DNA from: Pseudomonadota bacterium
Lineage (GTDB): Bacteria > Pseudomonadota > Gammaproteobacteria > Burkholderiales > Burkholderiaceae_C
NCBI GenBank assembly: GCA_023394015.1
Contig: JAEXBL010000101.1
Location: forward strand, 1 to 12,781
Direction: 5' to 3'
Length of the DNA: 12,781 nucleotides
The notes beneath the pieces are model-generated. The model had not been told where the DNA came from, did no database searches, and saw nothing but the letters and a program-made list of their open reading frames with translations. This document shows positions 6,106 through 12,781 of this stretch, piece by piece (within the stretch, counting starts at the first letter, position 1; each line of letters begins with the position of its first letter). The translations under genes and the position numbers were made by a program.

Positions 6106-6858
6106 TCAGCCACCCTCGCCGTTCACCGACCGCAGCGCGCCCACCGACTGGCGCAGCTCCTCGGCCCATTGGCGGCGCTCGCGCCCCTCGGGCGATTGCG
6201 GCTGGCCGTAGCTGACCACCGCCCGCAGGCCGGGCGTGGTCAGCGTGCGCCACACCGACTCCAGCAGCGTCTGCTCGCCGATGTACATGGGCGCGGTGCT
6301 GATGCGGCCGCTGCGGCTGTCGATGAACTCCAGCGCCACCGGCAGCGCTGGCGCCGGCGCCGACAGCGCCGCCTGGATCAGGTTGGCGTGAAACGGCAGC
6401 AGGGTGATGCCGTTGCTGGTGGTGCCCTCGGGAAACACCGCCAGCACCTCGCCACGCAGCAGCGCATCCCGCATGTGGTGCACCACGCGCAGCGCGTCGC
6501 GGCGCGAATCGCGGGCGATGTACAGGGTGCCGGCGCCGGTGGCCATGCGGCCGATCACCGGCCAGGCCTTCACGTCGGCCTTGGAGACGAAGCGGCAGTA
6601 GCCCGCCGCGTGCAGCACCAGGATGTCGAGCCAGGAAATGTGGTTGGCCACCATCAGCAACGGGCCCTGCGGCGGCGGCGTGCCGCGCACCTCCAGGTCG
6701 ATGCGCCACACGCGCAGAAAGCCGCGCGCCCAGCGCTGCACTTCCGCCTCGCGCTCGGCCTGCGACAGCCTGGGGAAACGCGTGCGAATGGTCCACCAGC
6801 CGCCCGCGATGTGCGCACCGCCGCGCAGCAGCAGCCAGAACGCCGTCAGCGATTTCAT
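6106..6858 (-). CDS. plsC: 1-acyl-sn-glycerol-3-phosphate acyltransferase
   Basis: A 250-residue membrane-associated acyltransferase that adds the second acyl chain to lysophosphatidate to make phosphatidate, in phospholipid synthesis. The catalytic motif is NHISWLD (72-78; His73 and Asp78), and the substrate-binding motif is FPEGTTSNG (142-150). A hydrophobic N-terminal segment (about 5-22) would anchor it in the inner membrane. The ATG at 6858 lies 19 bp after the pyrC' stop; a GTG at 6903 would overlap pyrC' and adds only a polar, Pro-rich extension. It is the last gene of the yqgE-to-plsC run. Some members acylate other lipids such as ornithine lipids, so the exact acceptor is not certain. 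Confidence 0.88.
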   Translation of the reverse strand: MKSLTAFWLLLRGGAHIAGGWWTIRTRFPRLSQAEREAEVQRWARGFLRVWRIDLEVRGTPPPQGPLLMVANHISWLDILVLHAAGYCRFVSKADVKAWPVIGRMATGAGTLYIARDSRRDALRVVHHMRDALLRGEVLAVFPEGTTSNGITLLPFHANLIQAALSAPAPALPVALEFIDSRSGRISTAPMYIGEQTLLESVWRTLTTPGLRAVVSYGQPQSPEGRERRQWAEELRQSVGALRSVNGEGG

Positions 6859-6877
6859 GCCTGGGGTCGGGTGCGCG

Positions 6878-8191
6878 TCAGGCCGAGTGGGCCAGGTGCC
6901 CACCCACCAGCGTGCTGCGCACGCGGCCCGTCAGCTCCAACCCGGCGAACGGCGTGTGCTTGCCCTGGCTGCGCAATTGTTCGGGCGTGACTTGCCAGCG
7001 CGCGTCAGGGTCGAACACGCACAGATCGGCCAGCCCGCCTTCGACCAGGCGGCCGCAGCTCGCCTGCAGCGTGCCCAGCGCGCCGCCCAGCACCTCGGCC
7101 GGGGTCTGCGTGACGGCGGCCAGCGCGCGCATGAGGCCAGGGCCATCCGGCGCCTGGCCCCACTTCAGCGCCAGCGGCAACAGCAGTTCCAGCCCGGTGG
7201 CGCCGGGCTCGGCCTCGGCAAAAGGCAACTGCTTGGCGTCGGCGGCCACCGGCGTGTGGTCGGACACCAGCGCGTCGATGGTGCCGTCGGCCAGCGCGGC
7301 GCGCAGCGCGGCGCGGTCGCGCTGCTGGCGCAGCGGCGGGTTCAGGCGCGCATTGCTGTCGTAGTAGCCGATGTCGTGGTCGATCAGGTGCAGCGAGTGG
7401 ATGCTGACGTCGGCCGTCACGTTGAGCCCGTCGGCCTTGGCCTGGCGCAGCAGCGCCACGCCGGCGGCGCTGGACAGCCGGCACAGGTGCAGGCGCGGGC
7501 CGGCGCCCGATCCCCCGCGCATGGGGCGCAGCAGCTCGAACAGGGTGTGCAGCGCAATCGTCTCGGCGGCGGCGGGCACGCCGGCCAGGCCCATGCGCAT
7601 GGCCAGCGGGCCGCTGGCGGCCACGCCGCCGCCCAGCCACGGATCGAGCGGGCGCAGCCACACCGCGTAGCCGAAGCTGCCGGCGTACAGCAGCGCGCGC
7701 TGCAGCACCTGGGTGTTGACGATGGGCGCGTCGGCCTGGCCGAAGGCCACGCAGCCGGCATCGACGAGCTGGCCCATCTCGGTCAGCACCTCGCCCTTCA
7801 GCCCGCGCGTGAGCGCGCCCTGCGGGAACACGCGCGCCTGGTGCTGGCGCTCGGCGCGGGTCTTGAGCATTTCGACCAGGCCCGGCTCGTCGAGCACCGG
7901 GTCGGTGTCGGGTGGGCAGACCAGGCTGGTCACGCCGCCGGCCACCGCCGCCGCCATTTCGCTTTCGAGCATGCGGGCGTATTCCAGCCCCGGCTCGCGC
8001 AGGCGCGCGCACAGATCGACCAGGCCGGGCAGCACCCAGCAGCCGCTGGCGTCGATCTGGCGGCTGGGGTTGAAGTCGGCCGGCGCCTGCCCGATGCCGA
8101 CGATGCGACCGGCGGCAATCGCCACGTCGGCCACTTCGTCGCGGCCCGAGGTGGGGTCGATCACGCGGCCATGTTGGATCAGGATTTTCAT
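6878..8191 (-). CDS. pyrC': Inactive dihydroorotase-like PyrC', partner of ATCase
   Basis: A 437-residue amidohydrolase-fold protein of class I dihydroorotase type, recognised by VIDPTSG, VLPGLVDL, LREPGLE and the C-terminal LVEGGLADLCVFDP strand region. The zinc-binding HxH after PGLVD is replaced by Cys61-Ala-Arg63. The usual VTPHHL segment reads DVSIHSL (about 262-268), and DHAPH reads DHTPV (about 311-315). With the metal site lost it should not hydrolyse dihydroorotate. In pseudomonads such a PyrC' protein is a structural subunit that assembles with PyrB into the active ATCase complex, and the gene order here (pyrR-pyrB-pyrC') is the same. A catalytic PyrC must be encoded elsewhere. No ribosome-binding site lies at the normal distance from the ATG; see the leader ORF. 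Confidence 0.9.
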   Translation of the reverse strand: MKILIQHGRVIDPTSGRDEVADVAIAAGRIVGIGQAPADFNPSRQIDASGCWVLPGLVDLCARLREPGLEYARMLESEMAAAVAGGVTSLVCPPDTDPVLDEPGLVEMLKTRAERQHQARVFPQGALTRGLKGEVLTEMGQLVDAGCVAFGQADAPIVNTQVLQRALLYAGSFGYAVWLRPLDPWLGGGVAASGPLAMRMGLAGVPAAAETIALHTLFELLRPMRGGSGAGPRLHLCRLSSAAGVALLRQAKADGLNVTADVSIHSLHLIDHDIGYYDSNARLNPPLRQQRDRAALRAALADGTIDALVSDHTPVAADAKQLPFAEAEPGATGLELLLPLALKWGQAPDGPGLMRALAAVTQTPAEVLGGALGTLQASCGRLVEGGLADLCVFDPDARWQVTPEQLRSQGKHTPFAGLELTGRVRSTLVGGHLAHSA

Positions 8192-8202
8192 GGTTTGTGC
8201 AT
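8188..8202 (-). promoter_or_regulatory. Possible 4-codon leader ORF coupled to pyrC'
   Basis: On the minus strand GGAG (8214-8211) lies 8 nt before ATGCACAAACCATGA, which encodes Met-His-Lys-Pro-stop. The TGA overlaps the pyrC' ATG as ATGA. Because pyrC' itself has no ribosome-binding site at the usual distance, ribosomes could load at the leader and restart on pyrC'. The element lies within a degenerate intergenic repeat, so chance is a real alternative. Confidence 0.35.
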
Positions 8203-8255
8203 TAAATCAGCTCCAACCCTTGTGACACAAGCGAAAGTAGCTATCTTTTTAAAAG
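8194..8255 (-). repeat. Intergenic repeat, copy B (degenerate)
   Basis: Read on the minus strand, AGCTAC (8242-8237) is followed by 38 nt and then ACAAA, in register with the AGCTGC-N38-TGAAA blocks of the copies at 4878-4940 and 10865-10926. Inside is the inverted repeat CTTGT-gtc-ACAAG. The copy separates pyrB from pyrC' and ends 2 nt before the pyrC' start codon. Confidence 0.5.
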
Positions 8256-8290
8256 CAATCTAGACACGGAAGAAACCATTCCTGGCTGCT

Positions 8291-8330
8291 CTTTTGCGTC
8301 CTTCGCAAATCTTTGCGCCCTCTGCGTCCG
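8291..8330. repeat. TTTGCG/GCGTCC repeat between pyrB and pyrC'
   Basis: TTTGCG occurs at 8293-8298 and 8312-8317, and GCGTCC at 8296-8301 and 8324-8329. CGCAAA-tc-TTTGCG at 8304-8317 is a near-perfect palindrome. This looks like a second, different dispersed repeat of the acgcaaagacgcaaag kind seen between genes in many betaproteobacteria. The rest of the 144-bp gap (8192-8335) is the copy B repeat and unassigned AT-rich sequence. Confidence 0.5.
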
Positions 8331-8335
8331 GCTGT

Positions 8336-9307
8336 TCATGCCTCGTTGCCCGCGACGATGCTCAGCACCGCCATGCGCACCGCGATGCCGAAGGTGACCT
8401 GCGGCAGGATCACGCTCTGCCTGCCATCGACCACCTGCGAGTCGATCTCGACGCCGCGGTTGATGGGGCCGGGGTGCATGACGATGGCGTCGGGCTTGGC
8501 CCAGCGCAGCTTCTCGGGCGTGAGGCCGAAGCTCTTGAAGAACTCGTGGCTGGACGGCAGCAGCGCGCCGCTCATGCGCTCGTTCTGCAGGCGCAGCATG
8601 ATGACCACGTCGGCGCCCTGGATGCCCTCCTCCAGCGTGTGGCACACGCGCACGCCCATCGGCCCCAGGTCGCCCGGCACCAGCGTGCGCGGGCCGACCA
8701 CGCGCACCTCGGCGGCGCCCAGCGTGGTCAGCGCATGGATGTCGGAGCGCGCCACGCGCGAATGCAGCACGTCGCCGACGATGGCCACCACCAAGTTGGA
8801 AAAATCCTTCTTGTAGTGGCGGATGGTGTACATGTCGAGCAGCCCCTGGGTGGGGTGCGCGTGCCGGCCGTCGCCGGCGTTCACCACGTGCACGTGCGGC
8901 GCCACGTGCTGCGACAGCAGGTAAGGCGCGCCGCTTTCGCTGTGCCGCACGACGAAGATGTCGGCCGCCATGGCGCTGAGGTTGGCCACGGTGTCGAGCA
9001 GCGATTCGCCCTTGGCGGTGGACGAGCGCGCGATGTCGAGCGTGTACACGTCGGCCGACAGGCGCGTGGCGGCGATGTCGAAGGTGGTGCGGGTGCGCGT
9101 GGAGTTCTCGAAGAACAGGTTGAACACGCTCTTGCCGCGCAGCAGCGGCACCTTCTTCACCTCGCGCTCACTCACGCCGACGAACTGCGTGGCGGTGTCG
9201 AGGATGTGGGTGAGGATGTCGCGCGGCAGCCCCTCGGTGCTGAGCAGGTGGATCAGCTCGCCGTGCTTGTTGAGTTGCGGGTTGTGTCGGGCCAGCACGG
9301 TGCTCAT
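8336..9307 (-). CDS. pyrB: Aspartate carbamoyltransferase catalytic subunit
   Basis: A 323-residue enzyme that joins carbamoyl phosphate and aspartate to form carbamoyl aspartate, the first committed step of pyrimidine synthesis. The carbamoyl-phosphate site FFENSTRTR (66-73 region, STRTR 69-73), HPTQGLLD (151-158) and HPGPINRG (278-285) are intact. An N-terminal extension of about 20 residues before the first helix fits the class A form that works with PyrC'. The ATG at 9307 overlaps the pyrR stop (ATGA), so the genes are translationally coupled. No pyrI regulatory subunit is present, as expected for the PyrB/PyrC' type. It is followed by a 144-bp repeat-filled gap before pyrC', unusual for a pair whose products assemble together. 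Confidence 0.95.
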   Translation of the reverse strand: MSTVLARHNPQLNKHGELIHLLSTEGLPRDILTHILDTATQFVGVSEREVKKVPLLRGKSVFNLFFENSTRTRTTFDIAATRLSADVYTLDIARSSTAKGESLLDTVANLSAMAADIFVVRHSESGAPYLLSQHVAPHVHVVNAGDGRHAHPTQGLLDMYTIRHYKKDFSNLVVAIVGDVLHSRVARSDIHALTTLGAAEVRVVGPRTLVPGDLGPMGVRVCHTLEEGIQGADVVIMLRLQNERMSGALLPSSHEFFKSFGLTPEKLRWAKPDAIVMHPGPINRGVEIDSQVVDGRQSVILPQVTFGIAVRMAVLSIVAGNEA

Positions 9308-9804
9308 CCCTTGCTCGTGATGCTGAAGCTGAAGCCGCCCGCCTCGTCGCGCGCCAGGTGCAGCGACTGCGCCGCCGGCAGCGCCACGCGGGCGGCGGCG
9401 AACTCGGCCGCCATCGGCAGCTGGCGCCCACCGCGATCGACCAACACCGCCAGCCGCACGCGCGCCGGGCGACCGTAGTCGAACAGCTCGTTGACCACGG
9501 CGCGGATGGTGCGGCCGGTGTAGAGCACGTCGTCCAGCAGCAGGATGTCGGAGCCGTCCACCTCGAACGGCAGCGTGGTCTGGCCGCTGGCGGCCAGGCC
9601 GCGCTTGGCGTAGTCGTCGCGGTGCATGGCTGAGGAGATGGCGCCGGCTTCGCCGGCCAGCCCCAGGTCGCGCTGCATGCGCTCGGCCAGCCACTGCCCG
9701 CCGGTGACGATGCCGACCAGCCGCGTATCGGCCTGCAGCAGCGGCCGTACGCCGCGCAGCAGCTCGGCGTACAGCGCCTCGGCGTCCAAGGCCAGTGAAC
9801 TCAT
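9304..9804 (-). CDS. pyrR: PyrR, pyrimidine regulator/uracil phosphoribosyltransferase
   Basis: A 166-residue phosphoribosyltransferase-fold protein. The PRPP-binding loop [17 protein letters not shown] (86-102) and the earlier [13 protein letters not shown] strand-loop mark the PyrR family. PyrR proteins bind UMP or PRPP and adjust pyr expression; many also have weak uracil phosphoribosyltransferase activity. GAGGAG (9811-9816) lies 6 nt before the ATG at 9804. The start overlaps the ruvX stop by ATGA, and the stop overlaps pyrB. I see no Bacillus-type PyrR-binding attenuator between pyrR and pyrB, because the genes overlap, so any control must act upstream or by another route. Confidence 0.9.
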   Translation of the reverse strand: MSSLALDAEALYAELLRGVRPLLQADTRLVGIVTGGQWLAERMQRDLGLAGEAGAISSAMHRDDYAKRGLAASGQTTLPFEVDGSDILLLDDVLYTGRTIRAVVNELFDYGRPARVRLAVLVDRGGRQLPMAAEFAAARVALPAAQSLHLARDEAGGFSFSITSKG

Positions 9805-10217
9805 GCAATGCTCCTCAAAAACTGCTCCAGGATGATGGCGGCAGCCTCACCATCGGCGTCGCGCGCGCCCGCGGCGTGTGCCTCGGTGGTGCTGTAGCGC
9901 TCGTCCACCTCGTACACCGGCAGGCCGAAGCGCGCGCGCAACTGGCGCGCGAACTTGCGCGCCCGCGCCGTGTTCTCGTGCGCCGCGCCATCGGGGTGAA
10001 ACGGCACGCCGACCACCAGCGCATCGGGCTGCCATTCGGCGAGCCGCTGCTGGATCGGCGCCCAGCGCGCCGCACCCTCGGCGCGGATGGTGGGCTGCGG
10101 CGTGGCGCTGCGCGTGAGCCGGTTGCCCACCGCCACGCCGGTGCGCCTGAGGCCGAAGTCGAAGGCCAGAAAGCTGGCCTGCGCGACAGGGACATCATCC
10201 ACCGGGTCGAGCGACAT
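9801..10217 (-). CDS. ruvX: RuvX/YqgF Holliday-junction resolvase-like nuclease
   Basis: A 138-residue RNase H-fold protein (YqgF/RuvX), described in different bacteria as a putative Holliday-junction resolvase and as a nuclease in 16S rRNA 5'-end maturation. Visible motifs are the first strand [17 protein letters not shown] (about 16-32) with its catalytic Asp, [10 protein letters not shown] near 69-78, [10 protein letters not shown] near 108-117 and the last acidic helix [15 protein letters not shown]. The ATG at 10217 follows the yqgE TAG with no gap and has no independent ribosome-binding site, so it is probably translated by coupling. The length is normal for the family. Confidence 0.92.
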   Translation of the reverse strand: MSLDPVDDVPVAQASFLAFDFGLRRTGVAVGNRLTRSATPQPTIRAEGAARWAPIQQRLAEWQPDALVVGVPFHPDGAAHENTARARKFARQLRARFGLPVYEVDERYSTTEAHAAGARDADGEAAAIILEQFLRSIA

Positions 10218-10817
10218 CTAGGCGTGGCCGATGTCGGGGGACAGCATCCAGGCTTCCAGGCCCAGCAGGCCCAGCGCCCGGTCGTAGCGCTGCTCCACCG
10301 GCGCGTCGAAGATCAGGTCGGCGTCGGCATCGACGGTGAGCCAGCTGTTGCGCGCGATCTCGGATTCGAGCTGGCCCTCGCCCCAGGACGAGTAGCCCAG
10401 CGTGATGAGCACGCGGCGCGGGCCGCCGCCGGAGGACATGGCCTCCAGCACGTCCTTGGAGGTGGTCATCTCCAGCCCGCCGGGCACGGCCAGCGTGGAG
10501 GCGTAGACCGACTGGTCGGGCGGCAGGCCCTCGGCCACCACCGGGTCGTGCAGCACGAAGCCGCGCTCGGTCTGCAGCGGGCCGCCGTGGAACACCGGCT
10601 GGCCGCTCAGCTCGGCGCGCGCCAGCGGCAGCTCGACACGCTCGAACAGGTCGGCCAGGTTGATGTCGCCAGGCTTGTTGATGATCAGCCCCAGGGCGCC
10701 GTGCTCGCTGTGCTCGCAGACGTAGATCACGCTGCGCGTGAACGCCCCATCCTCCAGGCCGGGCATGGCAATGAGGAAGTGGTTGGTCAGGTTGATCGGC
10801 TGCGCGTCATCGGCCAT
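10218..10817 (-). CDS. yqgE: YqgE/UPF0301 (DUF179) protein
   Basis: A 199-residue protein of the YqgE/AlgH family, whose biochemical role is not settled. The family N-terminus LTNHFLIAMPGL (about 10-21) is followed by SVIYVCEHSEHGALGLIINKP (split around residues 29-49) and later VFHGGP, as usual. The ATG at 10817 is chosen over an in-frame TTG at 10871 that lies in a repeat-borne terminator. It heads the yqgE-ruvX-pyrR-pyrB-pyrC'-plsC run, and its direct linkage to ruvX is widely conserved in proteobacteria. No ribosome-binding site precedes the ATG; a TAGAAT hexamer sits 7 nt upstream. Confidence 0.92.
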   Translation of the reverse strand: MADDAQPINLTNHFLIAMPGLEDGAFTRSVIYVCEHSEHGALGLIINKPGDINLADLFERVELPLARAELSGQPVFHGGPLQTERGFVLHDPVVAEGLPPDQSVYASTLAVPGGLEMTTSKDVLEAMSSGGGPRRVLITLGYSSWGEGQLESEIARNSWLTVDADADLIFDAPVEQRYDRALGLLGLEAWMLSPDIGHA

Positions 10818-10824
10818 GCCAATG

Positions 10825-10830
10825 ATTCTA
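10825..10830 (-). promoter_or_regulatory. Candidate -10 hexamer of the yqgE operon
   Basis: On the minus strand TAGAAT (10830-10825) ends 7 nt before the yqgE ATG. With a 17-nt spacer the -35 position reads CTTTCA (10853-10848), matching TTGACA at only 3 of 6. Transcription would begin at or just before the start codon. A promoter is needed here because a terminator lies just upstream. Confidence 0.4.
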
Positions 10831-10864
10831 GTGCCCTGGCGGGCCGGTGAAAGCCCTCGCGCCC

Positions 10865-10926
10865 CTATCAAAAAAGGAGCTGCCGACGGCAGCCATCCAT
10901 GGGCTTCAGGTGAAAACGCCCTGAAA
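10865..10926 (+). repeat. Intergenic repeat, copy C
   Basis: CTAT (10865-10868), 9 nt, AGCTGC (10878-10883), 38 nt, TGAAA (10922-10926): the same blocks and spacing as the copy at 4878-4940. The central part of this copy has become the perfect hairpin GCTGCC-gac-GGCAGC (10879-10893). Confidence 0.65.
10869..10893 (-). terminator. Repeat-borne intrinsic terminator after chpA
   Basis: On the minus strand the 6-bp stem GCTGCC-gtc-GGCAGC (10893-10879) is followed by TCC and TTTTTT. It lies about 70 bp past the stop codon of the chemotaxis-type gene and before the yqgE promoter, so it should separate the two transcripts. The stem and T run come from the copy C repeat. Confidence 0.65.
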
Positions 10927-10965
10927 CCCGATGAAGGCCAGCGCCTGCAGCCCCTTTTCGGGTCT

Positions 10966-12781
10966 TCAAGCCGGCGCCACGGCGGCGGCGCGGACGTAGT
11001 CCTTGATCAGGCCCAGCAGCTCGTCCTCGGAATAGGGCTTGCCCAGGTAGTGGTTGACGCCCAGCTCGCGCGCATGCTCGCGGTGCTTTTCGGCGATGCG
11101 CGAGGTGATCATGATCACCGGCAGGTCGCGCAGCTCCTCGTCGGCGCGGATGTTGCGCACGAAGTCGAAGCCGTCCATGCGCGGCATCTCGATGTCGGAC
11201 AGCACCACCGCCGGGCGCTCGCCCTGCAGCTTCTCCAGGCCCTGCAGGCCGTCGGCTGCCAGCGCCACGCGGTAGCCTTCGCGCTGCAGCAGACGCTGCG
11301 TGACGCGGCGCACGGTGATCGAGTCGTCCACCACCAGCACCAGCGGGATGTCGGAGTGGATCGGATCGGCCAGCGGCGCCAGCGGCAGGCCGGCGGCCAG
11401 CGCGGCGTCCTGCACCGCGCCTTCGGGCAGCAGGGCGATCTCGCTCAGCGCACGCGCCTGCTCGCCATACACCGCGGCCAGCGCCACCGGGTTGTAGATC
11501 AGCGCCACCGCGCCCGAGGCCAGGGCGGTGATCGCCACCAGGCCCGGCAGGCGCGACAGCTGTGGGCCCAGGGCCTTGACCACCACTTCCTGGTTGCCCA
11601 GCACTTCGTCCACGTGCAGCGCCACCAGCTGCTCGGCCGAGCGGAACACCACCACCGGCGTGCTGCGCCCCACCGGCTCGGTGCTGCGCGCCGAGCTTTG
11701 CAGCAGTGCGCCGGCCCAGAAGAAAGGCAGGTCCTGATCGCCGTAGCGGTAGCTGCCGCTGCGGTAGGCCTGCTCCAGGTCCTGGGCGCTGGCGCGCTGC
11801 ACGATCTCGACCAGGTTGGACGGCACACCGACCGACAGCTGGCCCGCGCGCAGCATCACCACGTGCGTCACCGCGGTGGTCAACGGCAGCACCAGGCGGA
11901 AGCTGGAGCCCTGGCCCTCGCGGGTGTGGGTCTCGATGCGGCCGCCCAGCGCCTGCACTTCGGTGCGCACCACGTCCATGCCGACGCCGCGGCCGGCCAG
12001 CTCGCTGACCTCGGTGGTGGTGGTGAAGCCGTGCGCGAACACCAGGTTGGCGATCTCGGCGTCGCTGAGCTGCTGCTCGGGCGTGACCAGGCCCTGCTGC
12101 TGGGCACGCTCGCGGATGCGGGGCAGGTTCAGGCCCGCGCCGTCGTCGCGGAATTCCACCGACACGTCGTTGCCGGCCTGCTGCACCTCGATGCTGACCA
12201 GGCCCACGGGGTCCTTGCCGCGCGCCTCGCGCGCGGCCTGCGACTCGATGCCGTGCACCACGCAGTTGCGCAGCAGGTGCTCGAAGGCCGGCGTCATGCG
12301 GTCGAGGATGCCGCGGTCCATCTCGATGGCACCACCGGTGATGTCCAGCCGCACCTGCTTGCCGGTCTCCTTGGAGGCCTGGCGCACCACGCGGTACAGG
12401 CGCTCGGCGATGCCGTCGAACTCCATCATGCGGGTGCGCAGCAGATCGCGCTGCAGCGCCCGCGACTGGCGCGCCTGCGCGGCCAGGTCGTCCTCGCTGG
12501 CCTCCACCGCGCGCTGCAGGCTGCGCTGCACCGTGGCCACGTCGTTCACCGACTCGGCCATGATGCGGGTCAACTCCTGCATGCGGGTGAAGCGGTCGAA
12601 CTCCAGCGGGTCGAAGTTCTGCTCGCCGTCCTTGGTCTGCGCCAGGCGCGACTGCATCTGGGTCTCGGCCTGCAGCTCCACGTCGCGCAGCTGCTGGCGC
12701 AGGCGCTCCAGGTTGCCGGTCAGGTCGGTGAGCGAGGCGCGCAGCTGGCCGACCTCGGTCTCCAGGCGCGCGCGCGAGGTG
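10966..12781 (-). CDS. chpA: ChpA/PilL-type CheA-response regulator hybrid, C-terminal part
   Basis: The frame is open to the right edge; about 604 residues are visible and the N-terminal Hpt region is missing. In order: a coiled-coil stretch rich in Leu, Arg and Gln (about 1-110), a histidine-kinase ATPase domain with N-box HLLRNCVVHGIE (about 168-179), G1 DDGAG (212-216) and G2 GRGVGMD (263-269), a CheW-like docking domain (about 305-440), a linker, and a C-terminal receiver domain (about 480-600) with VVDDS, phospho-acceptor Asp near 529 in LSDIEMPRMDG and Lys near 581 in GKPY. This CheA-plus-receiver layout is that of ChpA/PilL, the kinase of the Pil-Chp system controlling type IV pilus twitching. 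The N-box has Val where classical CheA has Asp. Other pil-chp genes would lie to the right. Confidence 0.88.
   Translation of the reverse strand, partial: TSRARLETEVGQLRASLTDLTGNLERLRQQLRDVELQAETQMQSRLAQTKDGEQNFDPLEFDRFTRMQELTRIMAESVNDVATVQRSLQRAVEASEDDLAAQARQSRALQRDLLRTRMMEFDGIAERLYRVVRQASKETGKQVRLDITGGAIEMDRGILDRMTPAFEHLLRNCVVHGIESQAAREARGKDPVGLVSIEVQQAGNDVSVEFRDDGAGLNLPRIRERAQQQGLVTPEQQLSDAEIANLVFAHGFTTTTEVSELAGRGVGMDVVRTEVQALGGRIETHTREGQGSSFRLVLPLTTAVTHVVMLRAGQLSVGVPSNLVEIVQRASAQDLEQAYRSGSYRYGDQDLPFFWAGALLQSSARSTEPVGRSTPVVVFRSAEQLVALHVDEVLGNQEVVVKALGPQLSRLPGLVAITALASGAVALIYNPVALAAVYGEQARALSEIALLPEGAVQDAALAAGLPLAPLADPIHSDIPLVLVVDDSITVRRVTQRLLQREGYRVALAADGLQGLEKLQGERPAVVLSDIEMPRMDGFDFVRNIRADEELRDLPVIMITSRIAEKHREHARELGVNHYLGKPYSEDELLGLIKDYVRAAAVAPA

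Noticed and set aside
6623..8263. 546-codon plus-strand frame opposite plsC and pyrC'
   Set aside because: Ala/Gln/Arg/His-rich with no recognisable domain, opposite two genes with good motifs.
8241..8645. Minus-strand reading ending in a Thr-Gln-Arg-Ala-Gln-Arg type tail
   Set aside because: The tail is only translation of the TTTGCG/GCGTCC DNA repeat, and the rest is an alternative frame of pyrB.
8294..9478. 394-codon plus-strand frame opposite pyrB and pyrR
   Set aside because: Shadow of well-supported coding strands; no signal, motif or ribosome-binding site.
9795..10850. 351-codon plus-strand frame opposite ruvX and yqgE
   Set aside because: Same shadow composition and opposite conserved genes.

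Overview
The window is very GC-rich, gene-dense and chromosomal in character. Protein families, gene order and an intergenic repeat family all point to a betaproteobacterium of the Comamonadaceae (Acidovorax/Comamonas-like). This is my recognition, not a database result. I see no mobile element, phage gene, tRNA, rRNA or CRISPR array.

Layout, left to right. (1) 2-241 (+) is the end of a YeeE/YedE-type sulfur transporter. (2) 242-429 is a convergent spacer rich in ATGAC-type repeats. (3) 430-3208 (-), read right to left, is a sulfide-oxidation module: an ArsR-family regulator with three cysteines, a monoheme cytochrome c, the FAD subunit of a flavocytochrome c sulfide dehydrogenase with a Tat signal, an intrinsic terminator, and a diheme cytochrome c4. 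(4) 3234-6060 is a divergent iron(III) ABC transporter (permease -, ATPase +) with a Fur-box-like site between the genes and no substrate-binding protein in the window. (5) 6106-10817 (-) is a tightly packed housekeeping operon yqgE-ruvX-pyrR-pyrB-pyrC'-plsC. (6) 10966 to the right edge (-) is the C-terminal part of a ChpA/PilL-type CheA-response regulator hybrid of the twitching-motility chemosensory system.

How the genes work together. The two fcc products would oxidise sulfide in the periplasm and pass electrons to c-type cytochromes, with the cytochrome c4 as a likely carrier. The transporter at the left edge moves sulfur species, and the ArsR protein may sense sulfide or persulfide. In the pyrimidine cluster, the dihydroorotase-like protein has lost its HxH zinc site. 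It is best read as the non-catalytic PyrC' partner that assembles with aspartate transcarbamoylase (PyrB), as in pseudomonads.

The less ordinary signals are non-coding. There are three degenerate copies of one ~60-bp repeat with conserved internal spacing; one carries a terminator and one supplies the sequence before pyrC', including a possible 4-codon leader ORF. Two operon-heading genes share a TAGAAT-N7-ATG arrangement that suggests leaderless mRNAs. A perfect 10-bp inverted repeat brackets the likely fcc promoter. I did not find a wholly new multi-gene system.
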